In this document: positions 17,770 to 27,080 of the stretch, one piece after another
How positions within the stretch are numbered: position 1 is the first letter of the stretch
How the letters are laid out: each line of letters begins with the position of its first letter
Source: Chromohalobacter canadensis
GTDB taxonomy: Bacteria > Pseudomonadota > Gammaproteobacteria > Pseudomonadales > Halomonadaceae
Length of the DNA stretch: 64,000 nt
Assembly: GCF_029544075.1 (NCBI RefSeq)
Contig: NZ_JAJQJH010000001.1
Location: 558,001 to 622,000 of the forward strand
Direction of reading: 5' to 3'
Notes under the pieces: generated by a model
Database searches by the model: none
Seen by the model: only the letters and a program-made list of their open reading frames with translations
Told to the model about the DNA's origin: nothing
Program-made: the position numbers and the translations under genes

Positions 17770-18294
17770 ATGACAACAGGCTGGAATAACTGGATATCAC
17801 GACAACCACCGAGCACCACACCATCGCCTATCGACGACACGCCGCTCGCCGGGCAAGAAGAGGCCCAGTGGTTGCCACTGGCGCATGGCATCTACCGGGC
17901 GCTGTTCCAGTGGACGACGCCCAGTGCGCAGGGTGCCATGGCCAATGCCGGCCTGCTGCGCGCTGTGAGGGCGGTGAACCTGTTCGCGGCAGCCGACGTG
18001 CCGGCCGAGCGTCGCCACATGATCGTCCTCGTCTCAGGAGCAGCGACGCCGTGCCTTCTCGAGGATGCCGCCTATGCGCGTCATTACGGATTGCCGGACG
18101 CCTCGAACAATCCCAACCGCGTGTTGATCGAGGCGCTACAGCGCGAAGGCGTCGGCGTCATGGTGTGTCTGCAAGCCTGGCACGGTCAGGGATTTGCCCG
18201 CGATACCCTGCTGGCCGATATCGAGCTGGCGCAGTCTGGCATGACAGTGGGCATCGCGCTGCAGAACGCCGGCTTCGCGCTGGTGGCGGTTTAA
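17770..18294 (+). CDS. DsrE-family protein
   Basis: A 174-aa protein whose C-terminal two thirds match the DsrE/DsrF-like alpha/beta fold. The sequence moves from HMIVLVSGAATPCLLED through NPNRVLIEALQREGVGVMVC to MTVGIALQNAGFALVAV. The MVCLQAWHGQG segment contains a cysteine where sulfur-carrier DsrE proteins often have one. The N-terminal 45 residues are unconserved and lack a clear signal peptide. AGGGGGG precedes the ATG. It starts about 146 bp from dsbD, divergently. A sulfur-relay role is possible but not demonstrated by sequence. Confidence 0.72.
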   Translation: MTTGWNNWISRQPPSTTPSPIDDTPLAGQEEAQWLPLAHGIYRALFQWTTPSAQGAMANAGLLRAVRAVNLFAAADVPAERRHMIVLVSGAATPCLLEDAAYARHYGLPDASNNPNRVLIEALQREGVGVMVCLQAWHGQGFARDTLLADIELAQSGMTVGIALQNAGFALVAV

Positions 18295-18316
18295 CGCTAT
18301 CCCTATTGCCATACGC

Positions 18317-18715
18317 TCATTTCAAGACTCCCGTAAGGTGTTTGATGGCACCGAAGGTGGCGATGCCTACGCCGGTCATGGCCAACGAGCCGAGTACGTG
18401 CACGGCGATGCCCGATAATGCCATGAGGTAACGCCCGGCCTGCAGGTTAGTGAACATCTCGGCGGAAAAGGTCGAGAAGGTCGTCAACGCCCCCAAAAAG
18501 CCGGTCACCACGAATAGACGCCATTCGGGGGAGAGATGCGGCAACTGGGCGAAGAAGGCGATAGAAAGGCCGATCAACCAGGCGCCTAGCCAGTTGGCGG
18601 CCAAGGTTCCGGGGGGGATCGAGGGGAAAAGGGCGTTGAGCCATATTCCCAGTAGCCAGCGTAGGTTGGCGCCGAGCGCGGCACCGGCGCCGATCGCCAC
18701 GATGGAAAACCACAT
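18317..18715 (-). CDS. crcB: Fluoride channel CrcB/Fluc
   Basis: Four-helix membrane protein of 132 aa that exports fluoride as a dual-topology dimer. Family signatures are GANLRWLLG near the N-terminus, NWLGAWLIG in helix 2 and [13 protein letters not shown] in helix 3, which provides the Phe box and central Na+ site. The start [11 protein letters not shown] at 18715 is preferred over the in-frame extension to 18805, which adds non-membrane residues. No fluoride riboswitch core was recognised upstream. Confidence 0.92.
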   Translation of the reverse strand: MWFSIVAIGAGAALGANLRWLLGIWLNALFPSIPPGTLAANWLGAWLIGLSIAFFAQLPHLSPEWRLFVVTGFLGALTTFSTFSAEMFTNLQAGRYLMALSGIAVHVLGSLAMTGVGIATFGAIKHLTGVLK

Positions 18716-18979
18716 GCGTTCAATTCCTCGCAATTGAGAATGATCAACGAGGTGGGCGTACGGGGGCGGCGAGGCTGAAAGAAATAACCGTGGATACCTG
18801 CGCACGACGCACCTCGAGTGCGTTGGCAGGCATCATTAGCACTGGCGAGAACGCGTCGGCGATGTGGTGCCGATGCCAGGCGGTTTATCGCGATGGGCGC
18901 CGTGTTTCGGACGCCGATGACGACGGGAGGAATGCCATCTCCACACTTACAGTAACCAGCACGGCGCGCATCGGCAAGC

Positions 18980-20782
18980 CTATGTCGGTGCGCCAGGCCG
19001 TTGCACCAGCCACAAGCTGCGATATGGGCGCAGTTCACGCGGGGCCTGCGCATCCCAGGGCGCATCGGCAAGCAGGTCGTACCAGCCGTCTTCGTCGAGG
19101 TCGGGCAAGGGCAGTGGCTGGCGTTTGTCAGTGACGTTGTAGACCGCGAGCAAGCGACGCCCATCGGCCAGCGGACCTCGCTGCACGGCGAACAGCGTCG
19201 GCGGTGTGTCGACGATGTGCTGCTCGACCTGGGGATGAAAGCAGGGCTCCTGGGCGCGCAGCTTGAGACGCCGGCGCAATGCCATGAACACCTCTCGCGT
19301 GGGCGTATTGCGGCTATCGAGAAGTTCGTCGAGGGCTTCCTTCTGCCAGCGCCGACGGTTGATGGTACGCAACTGTCCGCTGCGCTCGACGCCTTCGTGG
19401 TCATTGAGCGTGGCGGTCAGGCAGTGGAAATAGATGCCCGGCACGCCCTGCAGCGCGAGCATCAAGTGCTGGCTGCACAGAAAACGTTCCACCTGCCAGG
19501 GGTCGGCGCCGCGACGTGTGCCACGTAGCGCATCGAAGTAGGTAATGTTGACCTCGTAGGGCGTGTCCTTGCCATCGGCATTGGCCTTCATGCTCACATA
19601 CCCACCGAAGCGGTGCATGAGCTCGAGCATGGCATTGATCTCGTGGGGCGGTAACAGCCCTTCCAGCGCGCGTACGCCGATCCCGTCGTGGCTGGCGGTA
19701 AAGTTGAAATAGGTGCAGCCGGGCGGCAACGCGGGGAGGCTGCGTGCCCAGGCTTCCAGCGCCGTGGCATCGCCGCTGGTGAGCGTGTGCACCAACAGTG
19801 GCGGCAGCGTGAACTGATAGATCATGTGCGCTTCGTCGGGGCGCGCGGGCGCGTTCGACGTGGTGGTATCGTCGAGGCGTTCGAGGCCGAAGTAGCTCAT
19901 GTTCTCGCGGTGCGGCACGTTGGTTTCGGTGATCAGCAGCGTGCCGGGGGCGAGGTGGTCGAGCACGGCGCGTAGCAGCCGGACCACGGCATGGGTTTCC
20001 GGTAGGTGGATGCACGAAGTGCCGACTTCCTTCCACAGGTAGGCGATGGCGTCGAGGCGGATGATGCGCGCGCCTTGCTCCACGTAGTAGAGCATGATGC
20101 CGATGAACTCGATGAGCACATCGGGATTGGCGAAGTTGAGATCGATCTGGTCCTCGGAAAATGTCGCCCACAGATAACGTGTCCCGCGGCGCGTGGAAAC
20201 CGGCACCAACAGCGGCGAGCTGCGTGGCCGGGTGACATCCGACAGGTCGGTGTTCGGGTCCATTTCGATGAAGTAGTCACGGCCCGGCTGGGTGCCAGCG
20301 AGGTAGTCGACGAACCACAGCGATTCCCGCGAGACGTGATTGATGACCAGGTCGACCATCAAATCGCCGTGGCGTGTCAGTCGGCGGATGTCTTCCCAGT
20401 CGCCTAGTGCGGGGTTGACCTCGCGATAATGGATCACCGAGAAGCCATCGTCGCTGCTCCAGGGGAAGAAAGGCAGCACGTGAACGCCGCTGAAGGTGTC
20501 CGCGAGGCGCGTCTCGAGAAACTCGTCGAGCACTTGCAGTGGTGGCCGCTCGCCGTCGAGCAATAGATCGCCGTAGGTGATCAGTAACTGGTCGCGTTCG
20601 CTCCATAATGGACGCGAGCGTTCGGGAATGGCACCACGTTGGTGCGATATAAGGCGCTGCAGGCGGCGTAATACTTCATCGGCGCGCGGTCCGTAAATCT
20701 CGTCCAAGCGTGCCTTGGCGCGCGTGGTGAAAGCGGCTTCATCGAGTTCGGTCTGCGGGGCTGGGGGGGTAGGGTGGGGCAT
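18980..20782 (-). CDS. GH13_18 phosphorylase: glucosylglycerate or sucrose phosphorylase
   Basis: A 600-aa glycoside-phosphorylase barrel. Catalytic segments are visible in order: HVLPFFPWSSDDGF, VINHVS, RIIRLDAIAYLWKE (nucleophile Asp), LLITETNVPH (acid/base Glu) and NFTASHDGIGVR (third Asp). YLWKEVGTSCIHLPETH resembles the YcjM-type glucosylglycerate phosphorylases more than the shorter sucrose phosphorylases, as judged from memory. With a glucosylglycerate synthesis pair 12 kb away, recycling of that solute to glucose-1-phosphate and glycerate is my preferred reading. Sucrose phosphorylase remains possible. The ATG at 20782 follows GAGGA by 6 nt. Monocistronic by appearance. Confidence 0.8.
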   Translation of the reverse strand: MPHPTPPAPQTELDEAAFTTRAKARLDEIYGPRADEVLRRLQRLISHQRGAIPERSRPLWSERDQLLITYGDLLLDGERPPLQVLDEFLETRLADTFSGVHVLPFFPWSSDDGFSVIHYREVNPALGDWEDIRRLTRHGDLMVDLVINHVSRESLWFVDYLAGTQPGRDYFIEMDPNTDLSDVTRPRSSPLLVPVSTRRGTRYLWATFSEDQIDLNFANPDVLIEFIGIMLYYVEQGARIIRLDAIAYLWKEVGTSCIHLPETHAVVRLLRAVLDHLAPGTLLITETNVPHRENMSYFGLERLDDTTTSNAPARPDEAHMIYQFTLPPLLVHTLTSGDATALEAWARSLPALPPGCTYFNFTASHDGIGVRALEGLLPPHEINAMLELMHRFGGYVSMKANADGKDTPYEVNITYFDALRGTRRGADPWQVERFLCSQHLMLALQGVPGIYFHCLTATLNDHEGVERSGQLRTINRRRWQKEALDELLDSRNTPTREVFMALRRRLKLRAQEPCFHPQVEQHIVDTPPTLFAVQRGPLADGRRLLAVYNVTDKRQPLPLPDLDEDGWYDLLADAPWDAQAPRELRPYRSLWLVQRPGAPT

Positions 20783-20897
20783 CGATGGTCCTCGTGAGAA
20801 TCGGTGGCTCGCACGTCGACATTATCGTTGCTGTTGCAGGAGTCGTGCCATGCGCGACACGCCGGCGGATGGCCGGCGTGTACGGACGCGGCAAGGG

Positions 20898-21146
20898 TCA
20901 TTTCTTCACGATGCGGTAAAGCCCCAGGAGGATGATGGCGCCGAGTACGGCGATGACGAAACTGCCGAGGTTGAAGCCATCCACCGAGCCGAATCCCAGC
21001 GCGGTGCCGACCCAGCCCCCAACAATGGCCCCGAGGATCCCGATGATCATGGTAATGATCATGCCGCCGGGATCGCGCCCCGGCATGATCAATTTGGCGA
21101 CAATACCGGCCAGCAGACCGAATACGATCCATGCGATGATGCCCAT
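20898..21146 (-). CDS. GlsB/YeaQ/YmgE-family small membrane protein
   Basis: Three-helix, glycine-rich protein of 82 aa (MGIIAWIVFGLLAGIVAKL, then DPGGMIITMIIGILGAIVGG), a typical transglycosylase-associated/GlsB stress membrane protein. TAGGAGAT precedes the ATG at a good distance. In other bacteria such genes are induced by general stress; their biochemical role is unknown. A perfect 10-bp hairpin (20857-20881) lies just after its stop, without a T-run. Confidence 0.88.
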   Translation of the reverse strand: MGIIAWIVFGLLAGIVAKLIMPGRDPGGMIITMIIGILGAIVGGWVGTALGFGSVDGFNLGSFVIAVLGAIILLGLYRIVKK

Positions 21147-21336
21147 TGGCTTTATCTCCTAGGCGGTTCCTTGAAAGCATGCTGGGCGAGCGCGGAAACG
21201 CAAGCAGCCTCATGAGCTTGGCTGGCCTGGCGGCAGTGCGCAAGCGAGTTTCCGCGCGGCGCGGGGAAAGGCTACAATGTCGGTCAATCTCAATGACAAC
21301 GACTCATTCTCGATACTCAACCGCGGACGCGCCACG

Positions 21337-21822
21337 ATGCACTGCCCCTTTTGTGGAAAGTATGACACCAAGGTGACCGATTCGCGCCTCGTGGCCGAGG
21401 GGGATCAGGTGCGTCGGCGTCGCCAGTGCAATGACTGCGGCGAACGCTTCACTACCTACGAGACGGCGGAGCTGGTCATGCCCCGTGTCATCAAGGGCGA
21501 CGGCTCGCGGGAGACCTTCGATGAGCGCAAGTTGCGCGCCGGCATGTTACGCGCATTGGAAAAACGCCCGGTCAGTGCCGAATCCATCGAGGCGGCGGTC
21601 GAGCGTATCCGTCAGCGTCTGCGTGCCCGTGGTGAGCGTGAATTGGAGGCGCGCGAGATCGGCGAGGAGGTCATGCGTTCGCTGAAACGGCTCGATCAAG
21701 TCGCCTACATCCGCTTCGCCTCCGTCTATCGACGCTTCCAGGACCTCGACGAGTTTCGCGCCGAAATCGACCGCTTGGCGCAAGAGCCCAGCTTTGTGCC
21801 CGATGATAACGATCAGCGCTGA
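21337..21822 (+). CDS. nrdR: Transcriptional repressor NrdR
   Basis: Zinc-ribbon plus ATP-cone repressor of ribonucleotide reductase genes, 161 aa. It begins [17 protein letters not shown] with the first CxxC pair; the second pair is [14 protein letters not shown]. The ATP-cone follows with [15 protein letters not shown] and ends [13 protein letters not shown]. The open frame extends 20 codons upstream but the zinc ribbon starts at this Met in the family. It heads the riboflavin gene run, a common gammaproteobacterial order. Confidence 0.95.
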   Translation: MHCPFCGKYDTKVTDSRLVAEGDQVRRRRQCNDCGERFTTYETAELVMPRVIKGDGSRETFDERKLRAGMLRALEKRPVSAESIEAAVERIRQRLRARGERELEAREIGEEVMRSLKRLDQVAYIRFASVYRRFQDLDEFRAEIDRLAQEPSFVPDDNDQR

Positions 21823-21876
21823 CCTCGATACGTACCGACGCGAATCGCTCAAGAAGTGATCCATGAGGAGTGGCCC

Positions 21877-23046
21877 ATGACACAGGACGCCGCCGTGCCG
21901 GCGCTATCTCACGAAGTGTGCATGGCGCGCGCGCTGCAACTCGCCCGACGAGGCTGCTATACCACCCATCCCAATCCGCGCGTCGGCTGCGTCGTGGTCA
22001 ATGGGGGGCGAATCGTCGGTGAGGGGTATCACGCCTACGCCGGTGGCCCGCATGCCGAGGTTCACGCCTTGCGAGCCGCTGACGAGGCGGCGCGAGGCGC
22101 CACGGCCTATGTCACTTTGGAACCTTGTTCGCATCATGGTCGCACACCGCCTTGTGCCCGGGCGTTGATCGACGCCGGCGTTCACCGTGTCGTCATCGCC
22201 ATGGTCGATCCCAATCCGCAGGTGGCTGGGCGTGGTGTGGCAATGCTGCGTGAGGCAGGCATCGAGGTTGAGGTGGGTTGCCTGGAGGCCGATGCCGAGG
22301 CGCTCAATATCGGTTTCGTGAAGCGCATGCGCGAGGGGATGCCGTTCGTACGCCTTAAGATGGCGATGAGCCTGGACGGTCGCACCGCCATGGCCAGCGG
22401 GGAGTCGCAATGGATCACTGGAGGGAGCGCGCGTACCGAGGTGCAACGCTTGCGGGCGCGCTCGAGCGCAGTGATGACTGGGGTCGATTCGGTCATTTTC
22501 GATAATTCGCGCCTTACGGTGCGTCCCGCGCAGCTCGAGCTGGACGAGGGTGAAGCGATCGCCGAGCACCAGCCCCTGCGCGTCGTGGTCGACTCGCGGC
22601 TGCGCTTGCCGGTGGCAGCGGCGTGTTTGCGTGAACCGGGGCGTACTTTAGTAGCGACCGTCTCGTCGGATGAGGCGCGCCGCGCGACGTTGGAACAGGC
22701 CGGCGCCGAGGTGCTCGTCCTGCCCGAGGCGGCTGAAGGGCGCGTCGATCTACGCGCCCTGCTGGCGCACCTGGCGGAGTGGGAACAATGCAACGAGGTG
22801 CTTCTCGAAACCGGCGCGACACTGGCCGGTGCCATGCTTGATATCGGCGCTATCGATGAGATGCACCTGTTCGTGGCACCGACGCTGTTGGGTGGTGAGG
22901 CACGTCCGCTGTTCGCGTTGCCGGGACTCGAGTACATGGCGCAGCAGCGTCCGTTGCACATCGACGACATTCGTGCCGTCGGCCGTGACTGGCGCATCGT
23001 CGCGCGACCCGTGGCGTCAAAATCCGCAGCGTCCGACAGCGCCTGA
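21877..23046 (+). CDS. ribD: Bifunctional riboflavin biosynthesis deaminase/reductase RibD
   Basis: The N-terminal deaminase (about 1-145) shows the zinc site GGPHAEVHAL and EPCSHHGRTPPC. The C-terminal reductase (about 150-385) shows RLKMAMSLDGRTA, ITGGSAR and LLETGATLAGAML. It carries out the second and third steps from GTP to lumazine. The product is 389 aa. The ATG at 21877 has GAGGAG upstream and is preferred to the GTG at 21856. Spaced 54 bp from nrdR. Confidence 0.95.
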   Translation: MTQDAAVPALSHEVCMARALQLARRGCYTTHPNPRVGCVVVNGGRIVGEGYHAYAGGPHAEVHALRAADEAARGATAYVTLEPCSHHGRTPPCARALIDAGVHRVVIAMVDPNPQVAGRGVAMLREAGIEVEVGCLEADAEALNIGFVKRMREGMPFVRLKMAMSLDGRTAMASGESQWITGGSARTEVQRLRARSSAVMTGVDSVIFDNSRLTVRPAQLELDEGEAIAEHQPLRVVVDSRLRLPVAAACLREPGRTLVATVSSDEARRATLEQAGAEVLVLPEAAEGRVDLRALLAHLAEWEQCNEVLLETGATLAGAMLDIGAIDEMHLFVAPTLLGGEARPLFALPGLEYMAQQRPLHIDDIRAVGRDWRIVARPVASKSAASDSA

Positions 23047-23223
23047 AGCGGCAATCGCATGTATGCTGCCACTGGCGCACAAGCGCGCTTGCAGGTACTC
23101 TGGGCGCCGACCTGACTGGGAGTCGAAGAGCGACGACGCCTGCGTCGTGACACCACGACACATCATTATGACGGCGCCGACGACAAGACCGTATCGGCGT
23201 ACGAGACGAGCATCGGAGACATC

Positions 23224-24384
23224 ATGGCGCTTTCATCCAAACAGGGCTTGGCCTCCATCGAAGCCATTGTCGAAGACATTCGTCAGGGCAAGATGGTCAT
23301 ACTCATGGATGATGAGGATCGCGAGAACGAAGGCGATATCATCATGGCCGCCGAGTGCGTCGAGGCCGAGCATATCAATTTCATGGCTCGCCACGCACGG
23401 GGCTTGATTTGCCTGCCGATGACGCGTGAGCGCTGCAAGCGTCTCGAGTTGCCGCTGATGGTCCGCGATAACGGTTCCGGTTTCGGCACTAAGTTCACCG
23501 TTTCCATCGAAGCCGCACGCGGTGTCTCCACGGGTATTTCCGCTTCCGATCGCGCGCGCACCGTGCGCGCCGCTGCGGCACGTGATGCCGTTGCGGAGGA
23601 CATCGTCCAGCCCGGGCATATCTTCCCGCTGATGGCCGAGCCGGGCGGCGTGCTGCGCCGCGCCGGACATACCGAAGCCGCTTGCGATCTGTCGGCCATG
23701 GCCGGGTTCGAGGCCAGCGGTGTGATCTGCGAGGTGATGAACGACGACGGCAGCATGGCGCGCCGCGACGAGTTGGAGCGCTTCGCCGTCGAGCACGGCA
23801 TCAAGGTCGGCACGATCGCCGACCTGATCCACTATCGCATCCATCACGAGCGCACTGTCGAGGAAGTAGAGCGCACGGTCGTCGACACCGCGTTCGGTGA
23901 GTTGACGCTACATGTCTTCCACGATCGTATTCAGAACGCTCATCATCTGGCGCTGGTGAAAGGCGTGCCACACAACGAGACGCCGACCACCGTGCGCGTG
24001 CATATTGCCGATACGCTGCGGGATCTGTTGATGCTGAGCAAGCCGGAGAGCCACAGTTGGACGGCGTCCAGCGCCTTGGCGCAGATCGCCGAAGCCGAGG
24101 CTGGGGTCTTCGTGCTGCTTGACGACGGCCGACCGCGCCTCGACCTCAAGGATCAGCTCGATGTGCTGCTGTCGCGCAAGCCGGCGCCGCGTTCCAGCGC
24201 CTCCGATGGGGCCGGTAACTATCTGACCATCGGTACCGGGTCGCAGATTCTGCGCCAATTGGGCGTCGGGCAAATGCGCCTTTTGAGCTCGCCGTGGAAG
24301 TTTTCCGCGTTGTCCGGCTTCGATCTTGAGGTCGTCGAGCGCGTGGGTGGCGATACCCCCGAGAGCGACCAGCCGGTAGAATAA
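23224..24384 (+). CDS. ribBA: 3,4-dihydroxy-2-butanone 4-phosphate synthase with degenerate GTP cyclohydrolase II-like domain
   Basis: The N-terminal RibB domain (about 1-205) is intact, with [38 protein letters not shown] and CEVMNDDGS. The C-terminal part (about 210-370) has the GTP cyclohydrolase II fold outline. It lacks the expected zinc-cysteine block (a SxRCDCG-type motif), reading [16 protein letters not shown] in its place. So this protein should make only the four-carbon unit, and a separate ribA must supply cyclohydrolase activity. Such hybrids are known in proteobacteria. No FMN riboswitch was recognised upstream. Confidence 0.9.
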   Translation: MALSSKQGLASIEAIVEDIRQGKMVILMDDEDRENEGDIIMAAECVEAEHINFMARHARGLICLPMTRERCKRLELPLMVRDNGSGFGTKFTVSIEAARGVSTGISASDRARTVRAAAARDAVAEDIVQPGHIFPLMAEPGGVLRRAGHTEAACDLSAMAGFEASGVICEVMNDDGSMARRDELERFAVEHGIKVGTIADLIHYRIHHERTVEEVERTVVDTAFGELTLHVFHDRIQNAHHLALVKGVPHNETPTTVRVHIADTLRDLLMLSKPESHSWTASSALAQIAEAEAGVFVLLDDGRPRLDLKDQLDVLLSRKPAPRSSASDGAGNYLTIGTGSQILRQLGVGQMRLLSSPWKFSALSGFDLEVVERVGGDTPESDQPVE

Positions 24385-24572
24385 GTCTTTCATTCATCCG
24401 ACCGCCGGGCCGTAGAGGCACCGGCGGCCGCGTGTGCCGGTGAAGAAATGTGCTCCTCGGCGGTGGTGATACCATGCGCCATGTTGAAGTAAGTGATCGC
24501 TTCACTGGCATGCACTGACACAGCTGATATATCGTGCGCGAAGTGTCGCGCATTCAGACCCGGGATTTGACA

Positions 24573-25055
24573 ATGCAACCGATCTCTCAAGTCGAGGGTG
24601 GCTACACCGATGTCGATGGCCGTTATGTCATCGTCGTGGGCCGCTTCAATCATCACGTGGTCGATAGCCTGGTGGAAGGGGCGGTGGATAGCCTCGTTCG
24701 GCATGGCGTGGACGAAGAAAACGTCGATATCATCCATGTGCCTGGCGCCTGGGAACTGCCATTGGCCGTCAAGCGGGCCGTGCAGGTGCTCAAACCTCAT
24801 GCCGTCATTGCCCTAGGGGCGGTGATTCGCGGAGGGACGCCACATTTCGACTACGTGGCGGGCAATTGCAACAGTGCCATGAGTAGCCTGCAGCTAGAGC
24901 TGAACACTCCCATCGCCAACGGGGTGCTGACCGTCGACTCCATCGACCAGGCCATCGAGCGCGCCGGCACCAAGGCCGGTAACAAAGGTGCCGAGGCGGC
25001 GATGGCAGCGATGGAAATGGTCTCGCTGTTCAAACGCATGGGGGGAGAAGCATGA
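24573..25055 (+). CDS. ribH: 6,7-dimethyl-8-ribityllumazine synthase
   Basis: Lumazine synthase, 160 aa, forming icosahedral or pentameric shells. Motifs are [28 protein letters not shown] and [16 protein letters not shown]. The C-terminus carries [17 protein letters not shown] and NKGAEAA. The ATG at 24573 has only a weak ribosome binding site; a GTG at 24534 is the alternative. It overlaps nusB by 4 nt. The 188-bp gap to ribBA contains nothing recognisable. Confidence 0.95.
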   Translation: MQPISQVEGGYTDVDGRYVIVVGRFNHHVVDSLVEGAVDSLVRHGVDEENVDIIHVPGAWELPLAVKRAVQVLKPHAVIALGAVIRGGTPHFDYVAGNCNSAMSSLQLELNTPIANGVLTVDSIDQAIERAGTKAGNKGAEAAMAAMEMVSLFKRMGGEA

Positions 25056-25552
25056 GCCAATCGCCCCGTGATGCGACCCCGGCCCAGCAAGCGCGCCGTG
25101 CGGCGCGTGAGTTGGCGGTGCAGGGTCTCTACCAATGGCAGATGACCGGCAAGTCGATCACGGCGGTGGAGTCGGAGTTTCGCTCGCAAATCGCCGATGA
25201 AGATCTCGAGGATCATGAAAACTGGCACAAGGTCATGGGCATTGCCGATTTGGCGCTGTTTCATGAGCTGTTGCACAACGTGGCCGGTGACCGCGAAGCC
25301 ATCGACAAAACCATCGCACCGCTGCTCGACCGCCGCCTTGAGGACCTTGACCGGATCGAGCTGGCGATTCTCCGGCTGGGCGCCTATGAGCTCAAGTATC
25401 GCCTCGAGGTGCCGTATCGTGTGGTGATCAATGAAGGCATCGAATTGGCCAAGGGTTTTGGGGCCACCGATGGCCACAAGTACGTCAACGGTATTCTCGA
25501 CAAGCTGGCGAGCCGCTTGCGGAGTACTGAGGTCGCTGCGCGTCGTCGTTGA
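25052..25552 (+). CDS. nusB: Transcription antitermination factor NusB
   Basis: All-helical RNA-binding protein, 166 aa, that joins NusE (S10) at boxA for rRNA antitermination. Recognisable stretches are [17 protein letters not shown] at the N-terminus, [13 protein letters not shown] in the middle and [14 protein letters not shown] near the end, leading to the family C-terminus [11 protein letters not shown]. It lies between ribH and thiL, the usual position. Confidence 0.95.
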   Translation: MSQSPRDATPAQQARRAARELAVQGLYQWQMTGKSITAVESEFRSQIADEDLEDHENWHKVMGIADLALFHELLHNVAGDREAIDKTIAPLLDRRLEDLDRIELAILRLGAYELKYRLEVPYRVVINEGIELAKGFGATDGHKYVNGILDKLASRLRSTEVAARRR

Positions 25553-25553
25553 C

Positions 25554-26513
25554 ATGTTGGGTGAATTCGACATCATCGCGCGTTATTTCGCGACGCCCGA
25601 TCAGTCCCTGCCAATCACCGGTATTACGCTGGGGCCCGGCGACGACTGCGCGCTGCTGAGCCCCGCCGCTGGGACCGAGCTTGCCATGAGCGTGGACACC
25701 TCGGTGGCCGACGTGCATTTCCCCGGCGATGCGCCGCCCGAGGCGATCGGGCATCGTGCACTGGCGGTGGCGCTTTCCGATCTGGCGGCGATGGGGGCGC
25801 GACCGCGCGGCTGCCTGATGGCTCTGACGCTGACGCATGGCGAGCCCGCGTGGCTGGAGCGGTTCGCTCAAGGGTTTCGTGATCTTGGCCGACGTATGTC
25901 GGCGCCCTTGATCGGCGGTGACGTCACGCGTGGCACGCTATCCATCGCTGTCACGGTGATCGGCGATGTGCCGGTGGGTCAGGCGCTGCGGCGGAGTGGC
26001 GCGATGCCAGGAGAGCGCCTGGCGGTGACCGGTGCGCTAGGTGGCGGCCACGGTGGTCTGCGCATGTGGCAGGCCGGAGGCCATGACCTTGCGGATCCGT
26101 TGTTGGCTGCCTATTTGAGGCCAACGCCACAGCTCGAGGCGGGTCGTGCACTGCGGGGGCTGGCCTCGGCGGCACTGGATATCTCCGATGGCCTGCTGGC
26201 CGATCTCGGGCATCTATGTCACGCCTCGGGTGTCGGTGCCAGCCTCGACCCGGCGTGTATTCCTCTTGCGCCGACGCTGGAAATGACGCTGGGTAGCGAA
26301 GGCGCCTTGCATGCCGCGCTGAACGGAGGAGACGATTACCAGCTTCTAGTCAGCGTGCCTGACACGGCCTGGGAAGACGCCCAGCGGCGCTGTGCCGACT
26401 GTGATGTCACGCTGACCGAGATCGGACGCATAGTCGCTGAGCCCGGTATCAGAGGGATTCCCGAGACATTGAAGGGCGCAGGATGGCAGCATTTTACGGG
26501 AGACGGGCCATGA
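25554..26513 (+). CDS. thiL: Thiamine-monophosphate kinase
   Basis: PurM-fold kinase phosphorylating thiamine monophosphate to the diphosphate, 319 aa. Seen motifs: GEFDIIARYF at the N-terminus, GPGDDCALL (metal/ATP), AMSVDTSVADVHF, ALSDLAAMGA, IGGDVTRG and ALDISDGLLADLGH. It starts one nucleotide after the nusB stop; the frame upstream of 25554 overlaps nusB. It overlaps pgpA by 4 nt. Confidence 0.95.
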   Translation: MLGEFDIIARYFATPDQSLPITGITLGPGDDCALLSPAAGTELAMSVDTSVADVHFPGDAPPEAIGHRALAVALSDLAAMGARPRGCLMALTLTHGEPAWLERFAQGFRDLGRRMSAPLIGGDVTRGTLSIAVTVIGDVPVGQALRRSGAMPGERLAVTGALGGGHGGLRMWQAGGHDLADPLLAAYLRPTPQLEAGRALRGLASAALDISDGLLADLGHLCHASGVGASLDPACIPLAPTLEMTLGSEGALHAALNGGDDYQLLVSVPDTAWEDAQRRCADCDVTLTEIGRIVAEPGIRGIPETLKGAGWQHFTGDGP

Positions 26514-26983
26514 ATCGCTCACCGCGCAGCGTCTGGCGCCGCCCGACCCATTTTCTGGCATTTGGCTTGGGCAGCGGGGCGATTCCTTTCGCGCCGGGCA
26601 CTTTCGGTACATTGGCCGCAATCCCGTTCTATTGGCTGCTGTCGGGACTACCTATCGATTGGTACCTGGGACTGGTGGGTGTGGCTTCGATCTTGGGCAT
26701 CTGGTTGTGCGAAAAGACCTCGCGTGACTTGGGCGTTCACGATCATTCCGGCATCGTCTGGGACGAGTTCGTCGGTTATTGGCTGACCATGGCGGCGGTT
26801 CCCTTTTCGTGGGAAGCGGCGCTGTGGGGCTTCGTGGTGTTTCGCATGTTCGACATCATCAAGCCATGGCCGATCCGCTGGGTAGACCGTCACGTGGCTG
26901 GGGGCTTCGGGATCATGTTCGATGATGTCCTTGCTGGCGTGTATGCCTGGAGCACCATGCATCTATGGTTCTGGCTGCATTAG
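26510..26983 (+). CDS. pgpA: Phosphatidylglycerophosphatase A
   Basis: Integral membrane phosphatase of phosphatidylglycerol synthesis, 157 aa. The family residues are GLGSGAIPFAPGTFGTLA near the start, HDHSGIVWDEFVGYW holding the catalytic acidic cluster, FRMFDIIKPWPI and FDDVLAGVYA. The ATG at 26510 overlaps the thiL stop. It closes the nrdR-rib-nusB-thiL-pgpA run, followed by a bidirectional terminator. Confidence 0.95.
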   Translation: MNRSPRSVWRRPTHFLAFGLGSGAIPFAPGTFGTLAAIPFYWLLSGLPIDWYLGLVGVASILGIWLCEKTSRDLGVHDHSGIVWDEFVGYWLTMAAVPFSWEAALWGFVVFRMFDIIKPWPIRWVDRHVAGGFGIMFDDVLAGVYAWSTMHLWFWLH

Positions 26984-27012
26984 CGCTTCTACACGTTCTG
27001 TGGCCGTACATG

Positions 27013-27047
27013 AAAAGCGCCTCGATCTACCGGATCGAGGCGTTTTT
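27013..27047. terminator. Bidirectional Rho-independent terminator between pgpA and mqo
   Basis: A 10-bp stem CGCCTCGATC/GATCGAGGCG (27018-27027 and 27033-27042) with a 5-nt loop, flanked by AAAA on the left and TTTTT on the right. It can therefore end transcription from both converging genes. Confidence 0.93.
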
Positions 27048-27080
27048 CATGCGAGTGGTGCGTGTGCGTGGTGCTTGTTT

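Noticed and set aside
18716-18979. Fluoride riboswitch before crcB
   Set aside because: The conserved aptamer core was not seen on the minus strand upstream of the crcB start.
20857-20881. Perfect 10-bp hairpin after the GlsB-type gene
   Set aside because: No T-run follows on either strand, so it is not called as an intrinsic terminator.
23047-23223. FMN riboswitch before ribBA
   Set aside because: I looked for the conserved FMN-aptamer segments and did not find them here or before ribH.
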